From contig JAKZHN010000002.1 in assembly GCA_037179335.1 (NCBI GenBank), positions 1,860,001 through 1,924,000 of the forward strand: 64,000 bases of DNA, written 5' to 3'. The notes under the pieces were generated by a model. The model was given only the letters and a program-made list of their open reading frames with translations. It was not told the origin of the DNA and did not search any database. The stretch is from Cyclaneusma minus. Its lineage: Eukaryota > Ascomycota > Leotiomycetes > Marthamycetales > Marthamycetaceae. A program made the translations under genes and the position numbers. Positions 11,979-24,260 of this stretch are shown piece after piece (the stretch's first letter is position 1; the number at the start of each line of letters is the position of its first letter).

Positions 11979-14900
11979 GTTATTTCTTATAAACATATAA
12001 GGGTTTAAATTTAAAGGTTTAAAATTTAGGATTTTTAAAGCCTCAATTAATATATTTTGCTAAAATATGAAAAATTGCTTAAAATTATAAAAAGCTTTAA
12101 ATAGCTTGCAAATTAGGTTACTTTTTTTAATTTATAAAATTATTTAATAAATATTTTTTAAAAGTTAGGGCATTAAAAAAAAACTATTATTATATTTATT
12201 TAATATACCAGCTAACTTTTAATAATTATAAAGGCTATAAGGAGTTTTAAAAAGGCTAATTTAATAATACTAATATAGATTTTGGTATAATTTTTGTTGA
12301 ATTTTTTGAAAAAATCCTTAATTATTTATTTAGCCTTATAAAGCCTATTATTTTTAATAATATAAATTTAATATTTTTTAAAAATAAATTTGTTAATCCG
12401 TTTAGCTGTAAATTTGCAAATTAGGCCTTAAATTGTATTTAATTAAAGAAAATTAAATTTTTATATTAGGGTTATTAGGGATTTATAATGCGTACGCAAT
12501 AATGGATAGAATAATAATAATGATATAATTAATTATATAAAATAAAAATCCGATAATAAATATAAAACTAAAGCTATATTTATACGCTAAAACCGGTGCT
12601 TAAGGCACCGGCTATTTTTAAGCTATTACTTGTAAAACGAATCGTAATATTGGCTATTTTTTATTTTATAATAGCGAAAGGATTTATATTTATATATATA
12701 AAAAATAAAAAATAAAAATCTAAATATATTATAAAAAGCATTAAGCCCCGGGGCAATGGCTATGCTATTATTTATAAAAAATAATAGCTATAAATTAGTA
12801 ATTAAAAGTAGGAAAATATTAAAACCTTTTTAAACGCTATATAATATTTATTTATTTAATAAAATAAATGGCTTTTTAATTAGCGCGTAAAAAAGGCTAA
12901 TTTTTAAAAAGAAATAAATAGCGCAAATAATATATAAATAGCCAATACAAATAATATATAAAATGATATATAAAATACTAGCGTAATTTAATTTGGAAAT
13001 AATTCTTTTTTTTAAAAAAAATGGCTTTTTTTTTCTTGCAATTTACATAGCCCTTAAATTCAATATTTAAAATATTAATATTAACAAGCTAATTTAAAGT
13101 TTTATTGCAAGCCACCTTTATTATAATATTAACTAGATTACTTTTTTTATTAATTTATTTAATTTTATAAAGCTTTCGTTTTTTATAGCTTTGCCAAAAA
13201 TAAAAAACGTTAATTATACAATGCTTTTTAATTGTAATTTCTAATTTAATAAAGCATTTATATAATAACAAAAATTATATAAATTATAATCAGGATTAAA
13301 AAAATGTTAAATTTATTAATTATTAAGCAAAGAATAAAGGAAAAAGCTATATCTATATTAATGTTTTAAATTATAGCCAGGATTTTGCTAGCTCAAATTT
13401 TTTAAAAAAAAATTATTTTTAATAAAAAGTTAATAAATAATATTATTTTTAAAAACAAAAGTATTTAAAATTTTAAATTGATTTTTATTAGCCAAAATAA
13501 AAATATAGCCAAATTAAAAATTTAAGTTATTATTATTTGCAAAACATCTATTAATAAAAACGCATTTTTAAGCTATAGCTAAATTTAGCAAAATATTGGT
13601 TAAATTTTTATTAGAGTTTTTTTTCTATTTTTAAAGGCTTTTATTTAAGACTTTTGCATGGTTTTTTATTGGTTTTTAATATTAGGCAATTTTGAAAAAT
13701 AAGCAAAATTATTATAGCTAATAAATTATAGCTATATAGCTATTATAAGCATATTAAGCAATACAAATTATTTTAAAAATTAGGGAATTAATATTAACCA
13801 GCTTTAATTTTGCAGCTTGGCTTTTTTAATAATCTTTTTTAAATATAAATATATAGCCGTTAAAAATTAAAAAAAGTCCAGCTATTAGGAAAAGTTTGGA
13901 CTTGGCTTTAAATTTAGCCTTTTAAAGCTTTGTTTTTGTTTATTTTAAATTATTTTTTATTTGCCAAAATTAAAATCTTATTTATTTATATATTAATAAT
14001 AGCAAATTATTTTGGAAAATTAATAATTAATAAATAAAAATTATAATAGCTTAAGGTTTTTTAATTTGATTATAAAAAATATATCTTAATTTTTTATACC
14101 AAAGCTTTATACTTTTAAATTTTGCTTAAGTTTTAGAAATATTATATAACCTTTTAAATTTTGAAAAGCTTGTAAATTAAATTTTATAATTAATAATTTA
14201 AAAAGCCTTTAAATTATTAGCTAACTTCGGATAAAACCATTTTATTATTAAAATAATAATAAAGCTTAATTGCCTTTATAAAGAATAAATTAGAGAAATT
14301 ATTAATTAAGTAAATATAGTTTTGAAAGTATATTTTTAAAGCTGCTATTAAAAATATAATTAATGAAAAACAAATGGCTATAATAAATTTATTGGCAATT
14401 TTATAAATTTTGTGTATTTTTATAGCCTTTTAAATAATAAATAGCTTCTTAGAAATATAAATATAATGATTTATATTAATATTTAGAATTTAACAAGCCG
14501 AAAAAAATAAAATACCAGCATTAAGAAAAATATAAGCGCTGTTACTTTTTATAAAAAAATAATTTTGCTATATAAAGGGTAATTGGTTAAAGAAAATATA
14601 ATAATTGCGTTTTTTATTAAATACTTTAGAATTACTATAAATTTTATTAAAAACCTTATTAAAGTATTTAATTCAGCAAATATTAATTGAATAATATTTG
14701 CTATATATGTTATAATTGATTATAAAATCTGGATCATTTTGCCTATTTTTTCTCTTTTTTTAAAAGTGATTTTTAAAGTGGTTGTTATTATTTTTATTAC
14801 TATTTCTATTATTTTCAAATTCAAGTTTTCTTTTAATTTAGTACTTTTATTAATTTTATTATAATTATTTTTTCAAGATTTATTATATTGCCAAAACACC

Positions 14901-15071
14901 AGGGCGTGATGATTGTAATTGGTTTTAAAAGCTTGGTTTTTGGCATTTTAATAAATATTGGCTAAATTTAGTTTATTTTTATTTTTGGTAATTTGTATGT
15001 TAACGGAGATTTGGTTTATTTAAATAAAGTAAAATAATTAAAATTTAGCGAAAAAATATATAGCTATATAT

Positions 15072-15281
15072 TGAGAAAAAGGGCGTTTGATTTGGTATAA
15101 GCTAATATAAAACGCTAGTTATAAAAGTGAATAAAATATTGTATTAATTACTTAAAACTTTAAATTAAAGGCGTTTCCAAACTATAAATATTTAATTATT
15201 AAAAACGCTAATTCTGTTTTAGCTAAGCGAAATATTAGATAATTACCTTTATAATAGCCATTGCAACTATTTTGTAATACT
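15072..15281 (-). repeat. left LTR (3' LTR) of element 2
   Basis: Pairs with 26,959-27,168. The shared core includes ggcgtttccaa and tagctaagcgaaat. This copy has lost the CpG-rich ccacgtggcc centre that the right copy keeps, reading attagataat instead. A pyrimidine run just right of it would be the polypurine tract of a minus-strand element. Confidence 0.75.
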
Positions 15282-16020
15282 TTTTATAAAGACTATTCTA
15301 TAAATTTATATAATTATTTCCAATATTTTTATAGATTTTTTAAATTTGATCGTTTGCAATAGCTTGGTCAATCCATTAGCCACTATTTTATCCATTAATA
15401 TATTTTTAATAATAAGCTTTGTATTCTCCTTTAAATTCCTAATAAAATAATAGAAGATATTTATATATTCTTTTTTAATTTTTAGAATTTTTAATTAGGT
15501 ATAAAAATCCGGTATTACTTTCAAGCATACAAATATTATTTAAATTTCGTTTAATATGCTATAAATAATTTAAATTTCGAAGGATTTAAGCTACTTATTA
15601 ATTTTGCTTAATATAGAATAAAAGGCCAATACATTTGGATTTGGTAAATAAAGTAATTATGGATCTTTGCTTTTTGCTAATTTATAAAATTAATCCGCTA
15701 TAAAATATAGCTATATATTTAAAAACGCTAATCCGGTTAATTTTATTGCTAATTTAATTAAAATTAAAACAAATAATAATTTTAAAATATTTTCCCCTAG
15801 ATTTATAATATATTTTATAGCCTATAATAATATTAAATTCCTTTATCAGGTTTTTAAATGCCTTATTATAATGATTTAATAAATTAGCTATATATTGCAT
15901 TAATTGTTTTAAAATAAAAGCTTTATTTAATTTAATAAGCATTATAGCAAATATAAGGCTGGCTATTATTTATTAGTATTTTTTAATATTAATTTAAATA
16001 TTATTGGAAAAAAAATTAAA

Positions 16021-16269
16021 GGGCATTGTAATTGGCTATAAAAAGAATAAGCTATAGCATTGGTAATTCCAAATTAATTTAATATAACTCAAAACTATTG
16101 CTTTTGATTAATATAAAATGCCTTGGCTTTCCGGTTTTTTATTACCTTTATGCCGAAAAGTTTAAAAATCTTTTTAAAAAATTTAATATTAAAGCAATTA
16201 AAAATAAAATTAAAGAAACTAGGCCTTGTTTTTACAAGCCATAATTATATTATTAATATATATTAAAAT
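16021..16269 (-). pseudogene. reverse transcriptase fragment of element 2 (copia type)
   Basis: The minus strand reads ILIYINNIIMACKNKA, and after several stops it continues GNKKPESQGILY and AIVLSYIKLIWN. This matches the copia palm (YVDD) and the following RKPES..I.L.Q..Y..KIL..F block. Both catalytic aspartates have become asparagine (YINN). The enzyme is dead. Confidence 0.85.
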
Positions 16270-17012
16270 CTTAATTTCGTATTTAAAATATAAGTAAATA
16301 TATAAATCAACCAAGCTTTAAATAAATCACTAATTTTTTAATTTAGGTTTTATTAAAAAATTCCAATTTCTCGCAGTTTATTTCAATTTATAAAAATGTT
16401 TTAAAGTTTAAAGAATTTTATTTTCCGGGATAATAATACTTTTTAGAAAATTTAAAAAGAAATTAAATAGTATTTTGGCCTTTATAAACGCATTTTTAAT
16501 ATTAAATTGCCAATATTCAATTTTTTTTTAAATAATAAAAAATAAAAACAATTAAAACAAGTTTATACAAATAATAGAGGCAAATTTTTCGGTATAATTT
16601 TTATTAGATATTTAATTAAAGCTATAAACGATAAATTTAGCTTTAAATTATTTAATTTTTCCATTAATAATTAGTTTAATTATATATATTTATTTAATAA
16701 AACCTAAATTTATTCCGGATGAATATTTAATTATTTGCTAAATTCTATTATTTAAAAATAAAATATTTTTTTAGCTATAACTGCCTTTTAGCGTTGGCTA
16801 TAAATTGGATTATTTAAAGTTTTTTTTATATATTTGCAAAATTTTAATATTGCAAATTTCTATTATTAGAAAATATTGTTTTATAAAAAAATTAACCAGG
16901 TTATTTAGATTTTTATTATTATAATTTCTTTGCGCCAATATAGCTATAATAATGCGTTATAGCTTTTTTTTGTGTTTTTGCTTTTTATATTTTAATTTTT
17001 ATTTATTTAAAC

Positions 17013-17235
17013 TATCACGGGGACGCAGGAGGGGTCACGTAGGACCGGTACCAATATACAAACAAAATAAATAAAGCTAAAAAACTAAGAGAAACGGGGG
17101 TTTGGCTACCTTAAATAGCTGGCAAAATCCCTGGCCGCTTGCTTAATGTTTTGGCGCTTCTTAGCGCGTAAATAAATAACAAATAAATATTTTAAAAAAA
17201 ACCCCTTTTCCGAAAAGCCCAAAACGCCCGTAATA
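17013..17235 (-). repeat. left LTR (3' LTR) of gypsy element 3
   Basis: Starts tatcacgggg (TGTCAC before mutation) and ends cgcccgtaata. It aligns with 23,124-23,345 almost without gaps. Its first 40 bases are unmutated and GC-rich, whereas the same bases in the other copy are converted. At its far end the reverse holds. Confidence 0.9.
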
Positions 17236-19706
17236 CCATTTTCTTGCCTTTTAAAGCAAATTCCATTAAGCGTATAAAGCGTTTTATCGGTTTCTGGCCT
17301 TTAATTTCCCTATATTTTTTATGCTTGGCAATTTGGGGTTTTTAGTATATTATTGACAGACAAAATCGTTGTTAAAGCATAATAAATAATGCTAGTCTTT
17401 ATTTATAGGGTATCCGGTTTATTTAACTTAATAGTAAATTGTTTTTAATTATTTTCAAATTAAAAATATAATTTATTTTTTATTGGTTATTTTTTTTCGT
17501 TTAAAATAATAGTTGGGAATGGTTTTAATAGCTGCTAGCCGGAAAATAAATTAGCGTAAAAAACGTTGTATAAGCCGGTTTTGGTATAAAGCTGCAAAAG
17601 GTTAAATGCAAAAAAAACGGGACCATACTATTAAATAATAGTAAATGGGCTAATTTATTTTGGTCCGAATTTTTTTTCCGGTATTTTTAAATTTTTTATA
17701 AAAAAACAATTATATTGCTAATTTGGTAATTGGAATATGGCTTGCAATATTTATTGATATAAAATTGTATTTTTTTTAAAAAGAATTTAATTTCCTTTTA
17801 ATTTCTTTATAAATATAATTTATATTTTTTGCAAATTAAGCTGTATATTTTTTGTTTAAAGCCCTATAATTAGTTAAATGGTAAATATATAAAAGGGTAT
17901 AGGAATTTGTAGGGTTTTGGCTATAAATAATATAAAACAAAATTATTAATTGATTTATATAATTATTAATGCCAAACTTTATTAATAGTAAATATTTGGT
18001 TTATTTTGTTTTGCGGCCGTTATAGTAAATTTGTAATAGCCGTTTTATTTTTAAATTTATTTGTTTTATTTATTTATTTGTTTTTAAATAGGCTATTATA
18101 AATAAGCGGTGGTCGATATTTAAAAATTTATAAAAATAGCGCCAAAATTTAGCTATAAATTAGGGATTTTTATTTAAAATAATGCTTTTAGGCTAATTAT
18201 ATAATTTAAAAACGCTTTTATAAAATAGGCGGGCAATTTGCTTAAAAAATAAATTTTTAATATATCCGGTATTAAAAAAGCAAAAAATTAAATAAATTAT
18301 TTTAAAAAACCGGTTTATCACCGTTATAATTTTTTTCTTTTTGCTAAATAATAAGCCGGTAATAAAATCCATTACAATATATTTCCAAAAAGTTTTAATA
18401 AATTAGTTTGGCTTTTTAATAATAGTAATAATTAAAAACAAACTTTTAAATATCCGGGGCCATTGGTTTTTAATAATAATTGGAACGGATTTATTTTAGG
18501 GTTTTTCTTTTTTTTTGCATGGCTACAAATTATAAAATTATAAATGGCTTAAATAATTCGTTATTTGGTATATTTTTATTTTGGTATATAAATGGCTTTA
18601 TAATATTTTAAAAAAAAATGTTTTTTAATTAATAATATATTAAAATACAAAAAGGGGAAATTTTATATATATGCCGATTGCTATTAATTGCTTAATTCTT
18701 TAATAGCGTTTATTTTATAGCTATAGCCGAAAAACGATAGCAGCGGCTTTAACCGGATTATATGCTTTGGATAAAAGTATTTCTAAATCCGAATATTCCA
18801 ATTTTTTGTTTAAATTTAGCTAATTGTTTTTAGGGATATTGGGGGGTAAAAGAGGTAAAATTTGCAAATTATATAAATAAATTGGTTTATTAATTAAAGC
18901 TAATTTTATTGGTTTTGATGGCATTTTTATTCAGTTTTTAAATGGCAAAAATGTCTTATTTTGGTATTATATTCTAGGGTTTGTCGGATTTTTAAACTAA
19001 TTTTATATTTAATAGGTAAGGGTATTTGGTTTGCTATTTTAATAATTCGGTATATTATTAATTTTAAAACTAATATTTGCAAAAATATTTAGCTATACGG
19101 CTTATTTGCAATTTAATTCTTTTTTTATGCTAAAAAACTCCAAGCCTTTATAATTTATAAAAATTTAAATGGCTTTTGCTATTTTTATAATTAATTTCTT
19201 TTAATATTTAAAAGCATTAATAATTGCCAAACGTTTTTTATTATAAATGGGATAGTTTATTTTGGGTTTTATTATTTGTTTTAAATAAAAGGCAATGGGC
19301 CGAAAGCGGCTTTTGGGGTTTTTTTAAAAAAGGACGGCTTTGAAAATATAGTTTAAAGCGTCCGTTTTAATATAGGTAATTTTTTCCCAAATATAATAGA
19401 CAAAAGTTAAAATATAAATAACCGTATATTTTAAAGCATTAAATCAAATTTTTACTGTATTTATTATTTTAAATGGCTGGTTTTTTATATATATTATTAA
19501 TTAAAGCGCTTTTGTTATTTTTGTATAATTTTTAATAAAGCGTTAAAAATAATTAATAAAGCCAAAAAAAAAACTTAAATCTTTTTAATGCAAATTGGCT
19601 TTTTTATATAATTATATTATATATAGCATTTAAATTTATACAAATATTATTAATACCAATTATTATGCCCAGGATTTTGTATTTTTAAATTTTAAATTTT
19701 AATTTA

Positions 19707-19840
19707 TTAAAATTAATTTCTAATCCTGCTTTTTTTGTAATTTTAAAAATCAAATTAATATATCGTTTATATCTTTTTGGGGTTTTGCTATAAATAAGCA
19801 AATTGTTTATATAAGCTATTATGAAATTATGAAAATATTT
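19707..19840 (-). pseudogene. reverse transcriptase fragment of gypsy element 3
   Basis: The minus strand reads FIIAYINNLLIYSKT, then KRYKRYINLIFKITKKAGL. This is the gypsy palm and the adjoining block (family pattern: Y[IL]DD[IL]L[IV]YS.T..EH..H...V...L..AGL). Both catalytic aspartates are asparagine, consistent with G-to-A mutation. Confidence 0.9.
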
Positions 19841-21411
19841 TTATAGCGTATTATTTATTAGCTGCTGAAAAATGGCTGATTTATTATAAAATCCAAAAAA
19901 AATAAATTAAATTGCCCAAAACAAATATTAAAAAATATTAGTTTTTTATTTTTAAATAAGGCAAGCCGAATTTGGTAAAACGCTTATTAAATATTAAATT
20001 TAATAAAATATTTAGCATCCAATACTTATTTAATGGTATTTTTAATAAAAGGTATTAAATAGCCGTTTTTTTTTATAATGGTATTAAGTTTTCGGTAATT
20101 TATATAAAAGCGTAACCTATTATTTGGCTTTTTGGCAAATAAAATTAGGAATATATAAAAGGCTTAATTTGCAATGATAAATTTAGTTTTCAAATGCATT
20201 TGGAAATATTCTTTTAATATAAATAATTTTAATTAAATTATACTATAAATTGGGCATAGCTTATATAATATCGGGCCCATTAGCTTAATTTTAAAATTTT
20301 AAAATTTATAATTTGGTAGGATATTTAATGCAATTTTATTAAAAACAATTGTATAATGTTGGTATTTTTTTAGCAAATGTCTTTTAATATTTTCCAATTC
20401 GTTTTTAATTTCGGTTTTTAAAAATAAACTTTTATTAATTTCCTTAATAATAATTGTAAAAGTTTAAATGCCCAATTGCTTAATAAAGCAAATATAATAT
20501 TAAAACGCGCTGGTTATAATTATATAAATCTAAATTGGCTTTGGTATTATATAGCGGCCGAAAATCCAATTTAAATTAATTTTAAAAAGATTTAATGGGG
20601 CTGTAAAAAAAAGATATTAATGGCAAAGGCTGCTTTATTTTTTTAAAAATAAATAATACCAAATTTAATTTATAAAAACAATTGCGTTATTGCTGGCGCT
20701 ATTTGGCCTCCAATTATAATATAATTTTTAAAATAAAATCGGTTTAAAAAAAAGCGATATTAGCTATAATTTGGCTAAAATACGTTATTTGGTTTTTGGT
20801 AAATAGTGGTTGCTTATTAAAATTGGAAATAATATTTATTTTGATTTAATATTTAAAACATTTTTTAAAAATTTAGAAAATGATTTTATAAACGCTTTAT
20901 TATAAAAACAATAATATAAAAAAATGGACTTTATTTATAGTATTATTAATTAGTATTTTATATAATTTTATTTATTTTTTGCTAAAAATTATATTATAGT
21001 AGTCTAAATTGGTAATTATAATTAAAATTAGATTTTGCCAATAGTTTTTTATATATAATTTAAAATAAATAATATAGGTAATTAACTTGGGAATATAATT
21101 ATTAAAAGCTAAAATAAATATTAAATAAAAAAGCTTTATAGGCTTAAAATTTTTACATTTAATAAATTGCGCAGCAATTTTATAATTAATAAAGTTTTCA
21201 GTATTAGTTTCTAAATTTATTAGGGCTTAAATAATTAAAGACAATATTGTATTAAAAACAATGGGCAAAATAAAAGGGTTTATAATTATAATAAATTGGT
21301 TTAAAAAATTAATAATAAAAATTAAAATCGAATAAATTAAATTACTAAAAGCGATTTTAGTAATAATTAAGCATTTTCCAAAATATTTGTAATTATTATT
21401 AGCTTAGCGCT

Positions 21412-21726
21412 TTATATTTTGGCGGCGTTAATTTTAATATTGTTTTTATTGGCTAATTTATTATTGGCTTTGCCGTTTATTTTGTAATTTGTGGTATAAT
21501 TAATAATGCATTTTGAATTAGGGCAAAACTTTAAAAAGTGGCTATATTTGCCGCAATTATAATATTTTAATTTGCAATTAATGATAGCATTAAAAAAGGC
21601 GGAAAGCATACCCCGTTTTTTAAATTTGGGACCCGGTAATAAATTGCAAATACAGCTATTTTTTTGGGATTTAAAACAAAAAACCTTAAAAATGGGTATG
21701 TAAGTCTTGGGGATTAATGCTGCCAT
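21412..21726 (-). pseudogene. gag fragment with degraded CCHC zinc knuckle (element 3)
   Basis: A 104-aa open frame contains KYYNCGKYSHFLKFC. This is a nucleocapsid zinc knuckle (C-x2-C-x4-H-x4-C) whose first cysteine has become tyrosine, as G-to-A would do. It lies upstream, in element orientation, of the reverse transcriptase fragment. Confidence 0.8.
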
Positions 21727-23123
21727 TTTATAAAATTCTTATTATAATTGGGTATTATTGCTTGCCATTTCCCAATAACGGATAGCGGTTTTGGCCAGGA
21801 TTTTCGAACAAAAGCCTATAATAAAAAGTTGGAGCTTTGTATTAATTTTATATTAAAATTGGTTAACCAATATTTTATTAAATATATTTAAATAAGCAAC
21901 TAGTATTTGGAAATTAATATAAAATGTATTAAAATCGGTTTTATTTTAATATAAGGCATAATATTTTTTTAAATTTTTTAAATTTATATTTAAAATTGCT
22001 ATAAAAGATTTTGTAAATTTTATATAGCTTTTTTAAAATATTAATGCAAAGCTTTAGATTGCTATACTTAAAAAAATGCATTTGTTTAGTTGCAATGCCT
22101 TTAAAATTATTTTGGGCTAGGGCGATTTTATTAAATTTATTAAAAAAGCATTATTTATTGGCCTTAAATTTGTTTTTAAGCTGGGATAAACAAAAAAACA
22201 CCGTTAAAAACAGGTGGTATAAAAATATATTTAATATAGCAAAAATTAAATCGGGGCTAAATTGGCTAAAACAAAACGGGTTTTTTGGCTGGGAATGGTA
22301 ATTTTGGCTAATTTTGAATTAAGGCAAATTGGTTTATTTTACTTTTTAAATATGCTTAAAAATAAGTAATTTAATCGGTTAAACTTTTTGATAAAATTTT
22401 TACAATGCGAAATTTGTTTTTAATAATATCCAGCTTGCAAAAGGCTTTGTTTTCGGTTTTTTTTTAATATTATTATATTTAATTAGAATATTTATAAGCT
22501 TAATTTAAAATTCGCCAATAATTGTCTGGGCTTTTTTAAAGGCGTTTTGTAATAATTTATAGCGTTTATTATATTGTTTAAATTTTAATGCTTAATTGCT
22601 ATATTTTATTTTAATATTGCATAGTTTTTTCCAGGTATTAAAAAGGAATTTAGTTTAAATATTGGTTTTTAGCTTTATAAATTACAAAATGCGCCTCAAA
22701 TTATTATTAAAAAAGGTAATAAAAATCTTGCGCTTTTTTTTTGGATTTGGTAGGCTGTAAAAAGAATTTAAAGCTAAAAGGGAAATTTGCGCATTATTCC
22801 GTTTTGAATAAAGGCGTTATATTATTATTTTTATTATTGCTGGTTTTTAAAGGCTAAATCATTTTAATTATGTTGGGAATTAAATTTGCGCAATTAACGC
22901 AAATAGGGAATTGGGTTAAAAAAAGATTTTTTAAAATAAATTTAAAAAAAGGACGGTTTAAACCGTTTTAAAGCTGCAATATATAGGGTTTAAAAACGAG
23001 CTAAAAGATTTGCAAAAAAGGACCATAAAAGGGCGAATAAAAGGCTTAAAAATGCGCAAGGCAGGATTTAAATTTAGAGGGCCATTAATGGTGGCGGGAA
23101 AGGAATATAAAGCTTTATTTAGG

Positions 23124-23345
23124 TATTATAAAAATGCAAAAAGGATTATACAAAACCGGCACCAATATATAAATAAGATAAATAAAACTAAAAAACTAAA
23201 AGGAACGGGGGTTTGGCTATTTTAAATAGCTGGCAAAATCCTTGGCCGCTTGCTTAACGTTTTGGCGCTTATTAGCGCGTAAATAAATAACAAATAAACG
23301 TCTTCGGAGGAACCCTCCTCCAAAAATCCCGAAGCGCCCGTAACA
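23124..23345 (-). repeat. right LTR (5' LTR) of gypsy element 3
   Basis: 222 bp that ends cgcccgtaaca and is followed by the AAAC duplication. It keeps a GC-rich inverted repeat (cggaggaaccctcctccaaa region, 23,305-23,325) that is converted in the left copy. The short plus-strand open frame over its start is an artefact. Confidence 0.9.
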
Positions 23346-24025
23346 AAACCAGTATTATTATTATTATATTAGCGCTTTACAGCTTTTATAAAATAAAAAC
23401 AATTATTAAATAGGGAATTTAATTTAGAAAATTTGGTAATTTTAACGGCGGGCAAATTAAATATATTATTATTTTTATTTTTAATATAATTATTAATTAA
23501 AATAAATACTGGAATTTTTATTTTTAAAATGGCTTTCATATATGGTTTTTTTATTTTTCTATTTAGCTTTTTTCTTTTTTTAAAAAAATGCTAGTAGCTG
23601 GTTTTAGAAATATTAATTTAAAAGCGTTTAAATTGGCAATTGGAGTTTTTATAAAAATTGGTATATTTTACGCTATATTAAATATGCTATATTATGATAT
23701 TCCTAATATATTATAATTAAAGCCTTATATTATATCGATTTTTTTTTTAAAAAAATAGCTTTTTTTTAAATTTAGCTTTTATTAGTTTTAATAATTTGTT
23801 TTATATAATATTTAATAATATAAATTATATTGTAATATTTAATATAATAGCAAAAGGCAATATAATTGCTATTAGCGTTTTTAATAAACCGCTTTTTACT
23901 ATTGCTATTTTTAAAGCCCAAAAAACAATTAATAAAATTTTGGTTCGAACGATTATTTAATATTTTTTATTTTTTAAAAATATTGCAAATTCGCAAATTA
24001 ACAAACTTTTTAGGTATTAATTCTA

Positions 24026-24260
24026 TTATTTATAAATGGCTAATTTGAATAGTTTTTTATATTTGGAAAAATAAATTTTGAATTGTTTAATTATAGCTTT
24101 AACATAATTTATGAAAATGTAAACGCTTTTCATATTGGTTAATTTATTATAATGGTATTTTTTAAAAAGATCTTTTAAATTAATATAGGCATAATATTTA
24201 GCGCCAAACATTTTAATATAATTAATAAAAAATATAATACCAATTCAAGCTTTTTTTTTT
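24026..24260 (-). pseudogene. integrase C-terminal fragment of copia element 2
   Basis: The minus strand reads NYIKMFGAKYYAYIN, then KLTNMKSVYIFINY, then TKQF-like KQFKIYFSKYKKLF. This matches the copia integrase end (LRVFGC.AYVHI ... KL..RS..CVFVGY ... KQYR.Y.P). The frame is open for 61 codons, with a stop just upstream. Confidence 0.75.

Larger units (their letters stand above)
17013..23345 (-). mobile_element. Ty3/gypsy retrotransposon (element 3), innermost
   Basis: 6,333 bp with LTRs of 222-223 bp at both ends. A 4-bp target duplication AAAC lies at 17,009-17,012 and 23,346-23,349. Minus-strand remnants are a gag zinc knuckle at 21.4-21.7 kb and a reverse transcriptase at 19.7-19.84 kb. 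That is the right order for an element whose 5' LTR is the right one. It sits between integrase and reverse transcriptase of element 2, so it is the youngest insertion. RIP has filled the frames with stops. Confidence 0.9.

Noticed and set aside
22044..22301. 85-codon plus-strand frame in the gypsy element
   Set aside because: The element reads on the minus strand; this is antisense of gag with no motif.
23010..23225. 71-codon plus-strand frame
   Set aside because: Runs into the right gypsy LTR; chance opening in RIP-altered sequence.
23866..24048. Plus-strand frame that at first looked like a copia integrase segment (LINRFLL...IKFWF)
   Set aside because: The minus strand here carries a much better integrase match in the same orientation as the RT remnant, so the plus-strand likeness is chance.
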